Origin: Nocardia acididurans
GTDB lineage: Bacteria > Actinomycetota > Actinomycetes > Mycobacteriales > Mycobacteriaceae
Assembly (NCBI RefSeq): GCF_016741815.1
Contig: NZ_JAERRJ010000004.1
Coordinates: forward strand, 434,001-498,000
DNA length: 64,000 nucleotides
Direction: 5' to 3'
This document shows, piece by piece, positions 11,154 through 18,545 of this stretch (its first letter is position 1; each line of letters starts with the position of its first letter). The position numbers and the translations under genes were made by a program. The notes below the pieces were generated by a model that worked only from the letters and a program-made list of their open reading frames with translations, was not told the DNA's origin and searched no databases.

Positions 11154-12890
11154 CTACGCGTGCACCGATTCCAGACGCCAGCCCGAAGCACGGGTGCGCT
11201 CGTTCCAGAAGGCGGCGTAGCGACCGTCGAGGGCCAGCAGTTCCTCGTGGGTGCCGCGCTCGACAATGCGGCCCGCCGCCATGAACAGGATCTGATCCGC
11301 GTGCGCGATGGTGGCCAGACGATGCGCCACCACGATCACCGTGCGATCGCGGGTGAGCTCGTGCACACCGCGCACGACGACCGCCTCGCTCTGCGGATCC
11401 AGCGCACTGGTGGCCTCGTCCAACAGCACCACCGGGGCATCCTTGAGCAGGGCGCGCGCGATCGAGACCCGTTGGCGCTCACCGCCGGACAGGGACGCGC
11501 CGCCCTCGCCGACGGCGGTGTCCCAGCCGTCCGGGAGGCGCTGCGCGATCTCGTCCACGCGCGCCGCGGCGGCGGCCTCGCGCACCTGCTCGTCGGTGGC
11601 GTCGGGACGACCGGCGCGAATGTTCTCCAGCACCGAACGGTTGAACAGGTAGACGTTCTGGAACACCAGCGACAGCTGACCCAGCAGCGTGTGCGACGGC
11701 TGCTCACGAACATCGTGGCCGCTCACCAGGACTCGGCCGGAATCGGCGTCGTGGAAACGCGCCGCCAGCCGCAGCACCGTCGACTTGCCCGCACCGCTGG
11801 GACCGACGATCGCGGTGGTGGTGCCCGCCTCGACGGTGAACGACACCTCCGACAACACCTGCGCGCCCGTGCGGTAGCCGAAGCTCACATTGTCGAAGAC
11901 CACGCTCGGCGCACCCGGGGTGACCTCGGAATCCGCCTGCGGCAGTGTGGGTTCGGCGAGCAGCGCGGTCACCCGGTCGGCGGCCGCCGCGGCGGTCCGC
12001 AGCGCGGTGCCCAGCTGCGCGGCCTGATTCAGCGGTTCGATGAAGCGGGAGCTCACCGCGATCAGCGCGATGGCCGCCGCCGCCGTGATGGAGCCGCCGG
12101 TCACCTGCCCGACCACCAGATACACCAGCACCAGGAACACCGCCTGCACGCACAGCGAGAAGACGATCAGGCCGGGCACGCTCGCCAGCAGCAGGGCGGA
12201 GGCCGCCTTACGCTGTTGCGCCAGCGCCGAATCCAACGCCTTGTTCCCCGCACCCACCGCGCCGAAGGACCGCAGCACCGGCTGCGCCTGCGCGAATTCC
12301 AGCACGCGCGCGTTCGCCTCGGCGGACGCCTCGTGCAGCTTCGCGTCGGAGCCGGCATAGGAGCGATTCGCCCACAGGTTCACCAGATACAGGGCAGGCG
12401 CGGCCAGCAGCATGGCCAGCGAGATGCGCCAGTCCACGAACAGCATGCCCACCGCCACCCCGAGCGGCACGATGACACCGGTCAGCATCTTGGCCACCAG
12501 ATAGGCGACCAGACCCTGGCATTCCCGCACGTTCTCGACCACCAGCCGGGACAGCGCGCCCGCGTTCTGCGTCTCGAACCAGCCCAGCGGCAGCGCGTTC
12601 AGATGATCGCCCAGCCGGGTCTGCAGGCCCTGCTGCATGCCGACGCCGATCCGCAGACCCAGTACGGCCTGCACGAAACCCAGTGCGAGCGAGGCCGGTA
12701 CGGCCACCGCCAGCGCCGCCGCCCAACGCCAGGCGGCGCCGGTGTCGCCGTCGAACAGCGCCTCGAGCACCGGCACCAGCAGCACGTAGGCGGCCGCCTG
12801 GCACAGCGCCTGCAGCACGATGACGAACAGCAATCGCGGTGTCAGCGCGGCATATTCGCGCGGCACCAGCGCGAAGACCTTGCGAATCAT
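11154..12890 (-). CDS. irtB: ABC exporter-fold half-transporter, IrtB-like (iron-siderophore transport)
   Basis: 578 residues, about the length of mycobacterial IrtB. Six membrane helices (about 20-300) precede a nucleotide-binding domain: Walker A GPSGAGKST, signature LSGGERQ, Walker B VVLLDEATSALD and the switch His in VVAHRLAT. The N-terminus MIRKVFALVP and the C-terminal FWNERTRASGW pattern also resemble IrtB. Mycobacterial IrtAB is an inner-membrane heterodimer that imports ferric mycobactin despite its exporter fold. ATG 12890 is chosen because it overlaps the irtA-like stop (ATGA) and the family homology starts there. An iron box upstream of the pair places it in the iron regulon. A generic drug or lipid exporter is the alternative. 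Confidence 0.82.
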   Translation of the reverse strand: MIRKVFALVPREYAALTPRLLFVIVLQALCQAAAYVLLVPVLEALFDGDTGAAWRWAAALAVAVPASLALGFVQAVLGLRIGVGMQQGLQTRLGDHLNALPLGWFETQNAGALSRLVVENVRECQGLVAYLVAKMLTGVIVPLGVAVGMLFVDWRISLAMLLAAPALYLVNLWANRSYAGSDAKLHEASAEANARVLEFAQAQPVLRSFGAVGAGNKALDSALAQQRKAASALLLASVPGLIVFSLCVQAVFLVLVYLVVGQVTGGSITAAAAIALIAVSSRFIEPLNQAAQLGTALRTAAAAADRVTALLAEPTLPQADSEVTPGAPSVVFDNVSFGYRTGAQVLSEVSFTVEAGTTTAIVGPSGAGKSTVLRLAARFHDADSGRVLVSGHDVREQPSHTLLGQLSLVFQNVYLFNRSVLENIRAGRPDATDEQVREAAAAARVDEIAQRLPDGWDTAVGEGGASLSGGERQRVSIARALLKDAPVVLLDEATSALDPQSEAVVVRGVHELTRDRTVIVVAHRLATIAHADQILFMAAGRIVERGTHEELLALDGRYAAFWNERTRASGWRLESVHA

Positions 12891-14746
12891 CGGGTTCCCT
12901 CCATGACCACGTCCAGCGCCGCCTCGTTGATGTCCCACAGCCGCCGGTACAGGCCGCCCGCCGCGCGCAGGGTTTCGTGATCACCCTGTTCGACCAGGAC
13001 ACCGTTCTCCAGCACCAGGATTCGGTCCACACCGGTGATGGTGTGCAGGCGGTGCGCGATGACCAGCACGGTGCGCCCGGCGACCAGCGCCGCCAGGGCA
13101 TCCTGCACGGCCGCTTCGGATTCCGGATCCGCGAAGGCGGTGGCCTCGTCGAGCACCAGCACGGGGGTGTCGGCCAGCAGTGTGCGGGCGATCGAAAGCC
13201 GTTGCGCCTCACCACCGGAGAGGGTGGCGTCGACGCCGATCTCGGAATCGTAGCCGCGCGGCAGGGCCAGGATGCGATCGTGGATCTGGGCGGCGCGCGC
13301 CGCCCGCTCCAGGGCCGCGTCGTCGGCGTCGGCCCTGGCCAGCAGCAGGTTGTCGCGAATGCTGCCGCGGATCAGGCGCACGTCCTGGAAGACGAAACCC
13401 ACGGTGCGGTACAGCTCTTCGCTGCTGAAGTCGCGAATATCGCGGCCACCGATGGAGATGCGGCCGGACGCCACGTCGTAGAAGCGCGGCAGCAGCTTGG
13501 CCAGCGTGGACTTGCCCGAACCGCTCGGGCCGACCAGCGCGGTGAGCGTGCCGGGCGCGAGTTCCAGATCCACGCCGCGCAGTACCAGATGGTCCGCGCG
13601 ATAGCCGAAGTCCACCCCCTCGAACCGGACCAGACCCGCCGGAACCGCGTCCGCCGCGGGCACGGCCACCTCCGAATCCGGTGCGCCGGAGGCCAGTTCG
13701 GCAGTGGCCTGCAGGCCGTGCAGGCGCAGGGCGGCATCACCCGCGGTGCGCAGCGCCTGCGCGCCGTAGCCGAGGCCCAGCAGCGAACTGCCCAGACCCA
13801 GACCCACCAGCAGGAACGGCAGGACGTCGAGGGGGTCGATCCAGTTCGCACCGACGCCCGCGAGACCCGCCAGCACCACCAGCAGCATGACGAACACCGG
13901 CGACACCACGGCGTCCGAGAGCGACTGCACCGACATGGTGGGCAGTTTCATGCGGCGCAGGCTGTCGGTCTGATGGTCGACGGCGTCCTGGAAGACGCTG
14001 TGCGCCTTGCCCGCCCGGCCGAAGGCGCGCACCACCTGGATGCCGTCCACGAATTCCACCGTGGCCTCGCGGGTGCGCTGCTCGGCGGCGTTGTAGGTCG
14101 CGATGCGCTCGCGGCCGGGCTCGTCGAGCATCTTCTTCATGCACAGCACGTAGATCACCAGCGGCAGCAGCAGCACCAGGGTGAGCCGCCAGTCCACGGT
14201 GAACAGGTAGACGAGCGTCACCAGCGGGATGGTCACCGAACCGACGAAGTCGAGGCGGGCGTGCGCCACCAGGTAGTGCAGCGCCTCCACATCGTCGTGC
14301 AGATACTTCTTGACCTCGGAGGAGGTGCGTTCACCGAACCAGCCCAGCGGAACCCGGGTGAGCTTGTCGGCCAGCAGGCGGCGCAGGGTCAGCTGGAAAC
14401 CGGCGTCCACCAGGTGCGACCAGGTGAGCGCGACGGCCTGCAGCACCGCGCGGACCACCAGCAGCACGACGGCGATGAGCAGCAGCCGCCAGACGCGATC
14501 GGTGTCCACGGTGGTGGCCAGCAGTTCCCGGCACGCCTCCACGATCAGCAGGAACGGCACCACCGCGCAGATCGAGGCGACGGCCACGATCAGGCTCGCC
14601 AGGGTGAGCGTTCCGCTCACCGGGGCGAGAATCTCCTTGCGGGCCAGCGATTCCCGCTGCCTGCGCTGTTTGGCCTCGGCTTTCGCCGTTTTCCCGTCCG
14701 GCACGGATTCCCCCGCCGCCGGTGGCGGCGCCACGTCCACCGTCAT
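12887..14746 (-). CDS. irtA: ABC exporter-fold half-transporter, IrtA-like but without the siderophore-interaction domain
   Basis: 619 residues. The N-terminal 50 residues are polar and charged, then come six membrane helices (about 50-330) and a nucleotide-binding domain with Walker A GPSGSGKST, signature LSGGEAQ, Walker B VLVLDEATAFAD and switch VIAHRLHT. It forms a heterodimer candidate with the downstream gene (4-bp overlap). Mycobacterial IrtA carries an extra N-terminal FAD-binding siderophore-interaction domain that reduces ferric mycobactin; that domain is absent here, so reduction would need another protein, possibly the PPOX flavoenzyme encoded divergently. The ATG at 14746 follows GAGAGGCAGG. 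The symbol is by analogy of operon and family. Confidence 0.75.
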   Translation of the reverse strand: MTVDVAPPPAAGESVPDGKTAKAEAKQRRQRESLARKEILAPVSGTLTLASLIVAVASICAVVPFLLIVEACRELLATTVDTDRVWRLLLIAVVLLVVRAVLQAVALTWSHLVDAGFQLTLRRLLADKLTRVPLGWFGERTSSEVKKYLHDDVEALHYLVAHARLDFVGSVTIPLVTLVYLFTVDWRLTLVLLLPLVIYVLCMKKMLDEPGRERIATYNAAEQRTREATVEFVDGIQVVRAFGRAGKAHSVFQDAVDHQTDSLRRMKLPTMSVQSLSDAVVSPVFVMLLVVLAGLAGVGANWIDPLDVLPFLLVGLGLGSSLLGLGYGAQALRTAGDAALRLHGLQATAELASGAPDSEVAVPAADAVPAGLVRFEGVDFGYRADHLVLRGVDLELAPGTLTALVGPSGSGKSTLAKLLPRFYDVASGRISIGGRDIRDFSSEELYRTVGFVFQDVRLIRGSIRDNLLLARADADDAALERAARAAQIHDRILALPRGYDSEIGVDATLSGGEAQRLSIARTLLADTPVLVLDEATAFADPESEAAVQDALAALVAGRTVLVIAHRLHTITGVDRILVLENGVLVEQGDHETLRAAGGLYRRLWDINEAALDVVMEGTR

Positions 14747-14803
14747 AGTCCTGCCTCTCAGCCTCATCCGAGATGCCCTGATCCACAGAAGATCAGGACA
14801 AAG

Positions 14804-14822
14804 ATAGGTAAGGCTAACTTAT
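14804..14822. promoter_or_regulatory. IdeR/DtxR-type iron box in the irtA-like / PPOX divergent promoter
   Basis: The site reads ATAGGTAAGGCTAACTTAT, 15 of 19 matches to the IdeR consensus with AAGGCTAAC at its core. It lies 57 bp from both the irtA-like ATG (14746) and the PPOX ATG (14879), so it could control both. Confidence 0.72.
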
Positions 14823-14878
14823 GCAAGCGACGGATGGATGCGGGGAATCCCACTCCCCTCCCGGCTGTTCAACCCGAA

Positions 14879-15319
14879 ATGACCAGTACCGCTGACACCC
14901 CTGTCGTCGACACCGCCACCGACTTCGGCAAGCACGTCACCGAACGACTCCACAAGGACAACGTCATCTGGCTGACCACCCTGGCGTCCAACGGGACGCC
15001 GCAGCCCAATCCGGTCTGGTTCCTCTGGGACGGAACGGAATTCCTGCTCTTCAGCGAACCCGGAAAGGCGAAACTCCGTAATCTCGAACGCAATCCGCGG
15101 GTTTCGCTGCACCTCAACTCGACCCGGAGCGGCGGTGACGTGGTGGTGCTCACCGGCACCGCGCGCATCGACGAGGAGACCCCCGGCCAGGACGAAATCG
15201 CCTCGTATACAAAGAAATACACCGAGGGTCTGGCCGAGATCAAAATGACCGACGAGCAGTTCTACGCGGCCTACTCGGTACCGGTCCGGATCACGCCGGA
15301 CCGGCTGCGCGGGTTCTAG
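14879..15319 (+). CDS. PPOX-class flavin/F420-binding protein (Rv3369-like)
   Basis: 146 residues forming a split beta-barrel of the pyridoxamine-5'-phosphate-oxidase superfamily. VIWLTTLASNGTPQPNPVWF and KAKLRNLERNPRVSLHL are typical of the actinobacterial Rv3369-like branch, whose members are thought to bind F420 or a flavin and perform small-molecule redox reactions. It is divergent from irtA with an iron box between them, so an accessory role in reducing or releasing iron from siderophores is possible (inference). Its stop codon overlaps the stop of the convergent DUF4190 gene. Confidence 0.8.
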   Translation: MTSTADTPVVDTATDFGKHVTERLHKDNVIWLTTLASNGTPQPNPVWFLWDGTEFLLFSEPGKAKLRNLERNPRVSLHLNSTRSGGDVVVLTGTARIDEETPGQDEIASYTKKYTEGLAEIKMTDEQFYAAYSVPVRITPDRLRGF

Positions 15320-15999
15320 CGCGGCACCTTGCCGGTCAGCTTGCTGTCATCGGTCATGACCAGCATGCAGGTGACCTCACGGCTCTTCTTGAAGTTCCGC
15401 TCGTCCGGCGGATACAGCATGAACGGGCTCAGCTGGCCCAGCTTGGGACTGTTGCCGTAGAGCGCCTCCAGCTTGCTGGTGCAGGTGCTGTCCGCCTTCG
15501 CCATGACCTCGTCCGCGCCGGGCCAGCCGCCCGACAGATCGAACTGATAGAACACCTCGGCGTCGTGCGGCTGATCGCACGGCACCGTCTTGGTGGAGTA
15601 CACCAACTGCGACTCGCTGATATCGGCGATGCAGTCACCGACCTTCACCGAACCCACCGACTTCGTACCCGGCTGGTCCGGCACCACCAGATTGATGAGT
15701 ACGGCCGCCGCGACCAGCAGAATCCACAGGCCGGCGATCACCAGGCCCGCGATGGCCAGACCCTTGCCGCGCTCCCCGCGCTGCTTGATCTGGCTCAGGG
15801 CGATGACACCGAACGGGATCGCCAGCACCGCGCCACACAGGGTGAGGAAACTCAGCACGAACGACGCGATGGCGAAACCGTTCGTCTTCTGCGACTGCGG
15901 CGCACCCATCGGATAGGCGGGCGGCATCGGGTAACCGGGCGCACCGTACGGCGGCTGCTGACCCGGTACACCCTGCGGCGGTTCGTTGTTCGGATACAC
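15316..15999 (-). CDS. DUF4190-type membrane protein with septum-formation-like extracytoplasmic domain
   Basis: 227 residues. A Pro/Tyr/Gly-rich cytoplasmic N-terminus (about 1-40) is followed by two hydrophobic helices (about 45-75 and 90-120) separated by SQIKQRGERGKGLA, the DUF4190 pattern. An outside domain of about 100 residues follows with paired Cys (VGDCIADI, VPCDQPHDAEVF), a pattern seen in actinobacterial septum-formation family domains. The GTG start at 15999 is preceded by GGGGAGG; a much longer upstream frame has no homology. Its TAG overlaps the TAG of the convergent PPOX gene by 4 bp, so there is no room for a terminator between them. Function unknown. Confidence 0.75.
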   Translation of the reverse strand: MYPNNEPPQGVPGQQPPYGAPGYPMPPAYPMGAPQSQKTNGFAIASFVLSFLTLCGAVLAIPFGVIALSQIKQRGERGKGLAIAGLVIAGLWILLVAAAVLINLVVPDQPGTKSVGSVKVGDCIADISESQLVYSTKTVPCDQPHDAEVFYQFDLSGGWPGADEVMAKADSTCTSKLEALYGNSPKLGQLSPFMLYPPDERNFKKSREVTCMLVMTDDSKLTGKVPR

Positions 16000-16111
16000 G
16001 GTGGACCTCCCCGGCTGCTGGTCCGGCAAACGTACCCGGTGCCGGTGACCGCACCCACACTCGACATGCCGCGACCTCGGGCGACGCCCGCGCGATGGAT
16101 AAGGTCGACCG

Positions 16112-17050
16112 GTGAGACGCAGGCAGCAACCGCCGCTACCGAAACGGCACGGGCTCGACCCCGCCCGGTTGCGACTGCCCGACGAGGGCGACTGGGCGAC
16201 CATCCGCGACCATCTGGTGGAGCGGCTGCCCCGCGTACCCGCCGCCCGCATCGACGAGCTGCTGCGCGAGGGCGGCATCGTGGATCTGGACGGGCCGATC
16301 GGCCTCGACACCGCGTATGTGCCGGGCGGGGCCGTCTGGTTCCACCGCGATCTGCCGGAGGAGACCGAGGTGCCGTTCGAGATCGGCATCGTGCACCGCG
16401 ACGACGACATCCTCATCGCCGACAAACCACACTTCCTGTCGACCATTCCGCGCGGGCAGCACATTCTGCAGACCGCGCTCGTGCGGCTGCGCAACGACCT
16501 CGACCTGCCCGATCTGATTCCCGCGCACCGGCTCGACCGGGTGACCGCCGGGCTCGTGCTGTTCGTCGTCAACCCGGCGCGGCGCGGGGCCTACCAGACC
16601 ATGTTCCACAAGCGCCTCGTCCACAAGGAGTACGAGGCCATCGCCCGCTTCGATCCGGAACTCGAGCTGCCGCGCGTGATCCGCAGCCGAATCATCAAGG
16701 AGAAGCAGGTACTTCAGGCCTTCGAGGTGCCGGGCGAACCCAATGCCGAAACCCGCCTCGAACTGCTCGAGCACCGCGACGGGCTCGGGCGCTACCGTCT
16801 ACGCCCCAGGACAGGGCGGACGCATCAGCTGCGGCTGCATATGAACGGGCTCGGCATCCCGATTCTGGGCGACGACTTCTATCCCGAGCTGACGGATAAA
16901 CCGGTCGACGACTACACCCGTCCGCTGCAGCTGCTGGCCTCTGCGCTGGAGTTTCCCGATCCGATCACGCGGGAGATGCGACGGTTCGAGACCGAGCGCA
17001 CCCTGCAGGCGTGGGACGACTACGAGGGGTGGACCGGGCGTCAGCCCTGA
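16112..17050 (+). CDS. RluA-family pseudouridine synthase
   Basis: 312 residues. It converts specific uridines in rRNA or tRNA to pseudouridine. The catalytic motif HRLDRVTAGL carries the conserved Asp (about residue 145), and downstream come KEYEAI and the family motif RTGRTHQLRLHMNGLGIPI. An N-terminal S4-like segment (IDELLREGGIVDLDG) is present. The start is a GTG with a weak AAGG site. The rRNA target cannot be assigned. It is divergent from the DUF4190 gene with 112 bp between. Confidence 0.9.
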   Translation: MRRRQQPPLPKRHGLDPARLRLPDEGDWATIRDHLVERLPRVPAARIDELLREGGIVDLDGPIGLDTAYVPGGAVWFHRDLPEETEVPFEIGIVHRDDDILIADKPHFLSTIPRGQHILQTALVRLRNDLDLPDLIPAHRLDRVTAGLVLFVVNPARRGAYQTMFHKRLVHKEYEAIARFDPELELPRVIRSRIIKEKQVLQAFEVPGEPNAETRLELLEHRDGLGRYRLRPRTGRTHQLRLHMNGLGIPILGDDFYPELTDKPVDDYTRPLQLLASALEFPDPITREMRRFETERTLQAWDDYEGWTGRQP

Positions 17051-17146
17051 GAGGGTCGGTGGCGAAACCCCTGGGAGTTTCCCCCGAGAGTGGGTATTGG
17101 CCACATTTGTAGTCCCTCTTAAGGAATCGTCCGTACACTGGCCGCG

Positions 17147-17908
17147 ATGTCTCGAAACGATAACGGTGCGGTCGCCGTGCTGCCGGAAGCACCCGCCAAG
17201 CTGCGCCACCGCATGCACGCCTACATTGACGTAGCCGTCGTTATTGTGGTTCTGACCTGCACGAATCTAATCGCCCACTTCACGACCCCGTGGGCGAACA
17301 TCGTCACGGTTCCGATCGCTGCCGTGGTGCTGTTGGCCATGGTCCGCCGACGCGGACTGGGCTGGGCCGAACTCGGCCTGTGCCCGAGCCAGTGGCGACG
17401 CGGGTCGATCTGGGCCCTCGCCGCGGTCGGTGTGGTGCTCGCCGCGGTGTTGATCGGCGCCCTGCTCCCGATCACCCGCCCGTTCTTCCTGGCCGATCGC
17501 TACGCCACCATCTCCGGTGCGCTCATCGCGTCGATGATCGTCATCCCGCTGCAGACCGCCATCCCCGAGGAGCTCGCGTTCCGCGGCGTCCTGCACGGCA
17601 CCCTCGATCGAGTGGTCGGCGCGCGTGGCGTATTCATGGCCGGGTCAATGCTTTTCGGCCTCTGGCACATCGCCTCGTCACTGGGGCTGACCAGTGGCAA
17701 CAAAGGACTTTCCGCGATTCTGGGCGGCGGGGTCGCCGGTCAGATTCTCGGCATCGCCCTCGCGGTGATCGCCACGGCCGCGGCCGGGGCCGTGTTCACG
17801 TGGCTGCGCCGCCGAAGCGGCAGCCTCCTCGCCCCCATAGCGCTGCACTGGTCCGTGAACGGCGCGGGCGCGCTCGCGGCGGCGCTGGTCTGGCACACCA
17901 TGCGCTGA
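17147..17908 (+). CDS. CPBP-family intramembrane metalloprotease
   Basis: 253 residues with about seven hydrophobic helices. The CPBP (Abi/CAAX protease-like) signatures are in order: EELAFRG (EExxxR, about residue 145), FGLWHIAS (FxxxH, about 170) and HWSVNG near the C-terminus. Members cleave membrane proteins or act in bacteriocin immunity; the substrate here is unknown. It stands alone between the pseudouridine synthase (97 bp upstream) and a convergent gene. Confidence 0.88.
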   Translation: MSRNDNGAVAVLPEAPAKLRHRMHAYIDVAVVIVVLTCTNLIAHFTTPWANIVTVPIAAVVLLAMVRRRGLGWAELGLCPSQWRRGSIWALAAVGVVLAAVLIGALLPITRPFFLADRYATISGALIASMIVIPLQTAIPEELAFRGVLHGTLDRVVGARGVFMAGSMLFGLWHIASSLGLTSGNKGLSAILGGGVAGQILGIALAVIATAAAGAVFTWLRRRSGSLLAPIALHWSVNGAGALAAALVWHTMR

Positions 17909-17934
17909 GCTGTTCTCCCCTCGAGGGGGTGAGA

Positions 17935-17971
17935 CCGGCTGACCAGGGAACAGAGGAATGGTGTCAGCCGG
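17935..17971. terminator. Hairpin between convergent CPBP and small secreted protein genes
   Basis: Arms CCGGCTGACC and GGTGTCAGCCGG pair over 10 bp with a 2-nt bulge. There is no U-tract on either side, so it is a possible bidirectional terminator only. Confidence 0.4.
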
Positions 17972-18012
17972 CCTCTCGGTCCGGCGGGTCGGGACACGCG
18001 CCGGACCGGGCC

Positions 18013-18423
18013 TCAGGAGCCCAGGAATCCCAGCGGGGAGGCGCCGCAGGTGGCGCTGCCGGTGAGGGTGGGCTGCAGCACGTCGACCTTGAGTTCCCAG
18101 AGCGAACCCGACAGGACGCCGAGGGTGTGGGTGCCGGCCTTCTTGGGCGTCCACTGGATGGTGGCCTTGCCGTTGGTCGGCTTGATCGGGCTACCGGCGA
18201 TGACGAGGCCGTTGTCGTAGAACCAGGCCTCGAACCAGTGGTCGAAGGTGGCGGTGATCTCGTAGGTGCACGCCGCGTAGATGGTGCGGGCGTTGACGGA
18301 GAGACCGGTGGGAACGGCGGCCGCGTGTGGCGCGGCCAGTGCCGCCGAACAGGCCATCGCGGCGAGCGCGGTCAGGCCGGTGCCCGCTCGTCGTGCGATG
18401 CGCTTGTTCTCGGACGTGGTCAT
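18013..18423 (-). CDS. Small secreted protein of unknown function
   Basis: 136 residues with a clear Sec signal peptide (Arg-rich start, hydrophobic core, cleavage near AAA-VP at about 37). The mature part has Cys at positions near CTYEIT and SATCGAS that could form a disulphide, and reads like an Ig-like beta-sandwich (ATIQWTPKKAGTHTLGV). Similar small exported Ig-like proteins are common in Nocardia and Mycobacterium; no function is known to me. It lies downstream of the MMPL genes on the same strand but is separated from them by a terminator, so it probably has its own promoter. An 11-bp hairpin (CCGGCGAACTG / CAGTTCGCCGG, 18463-18495) sits in its upstream region. Confidence 0.7.
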   Translation of the reverse strand: MTTSENKRIARRAGTGLTALAAMACSAALAAPHAAAVPTGLSVNARTIYAACTYEITATFDHWFEAWFYDNGLVIAGSPIKPTNGKATIQWTPKKAGTHTLGVLSGSLWELKVDVLQPTLTGSATCGASPLGFLGS

Positions 18424-18509
18424 GTCGAAACTCCCTCGGTGCCTTACCGCTTGGTGTGCGGTCCGGCGAACTGTATCGGTTGTCCAGTTCGCCGGTGGGC
18501 ACTTTCGGG

Positions 18510-18543
18510 AAAAAACTGAAACAGACTCCAGTCAGACTGTTTC
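18510..18543 (-). terminator. Intrinsic terminator after the first MMPL gene
   Basis: On the minus strand GAAACAG...CTGTTTC forms a 7-bp stem with further inner pairing and is followed by AGTTTTTT. It starts 2 bp after the stop codon of the gene at 18546. Confidence 0.75.
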
Positions 18544-18545
18544 GG

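Noticed and set aside
12839..14850. Long plus-strand frame opposite the irtA-like gene, leading into the PPOX gene
   Set aside because: Only its last 146 residues are a real protein (start 14879); the rest is antisense to a clear ABC transporter.
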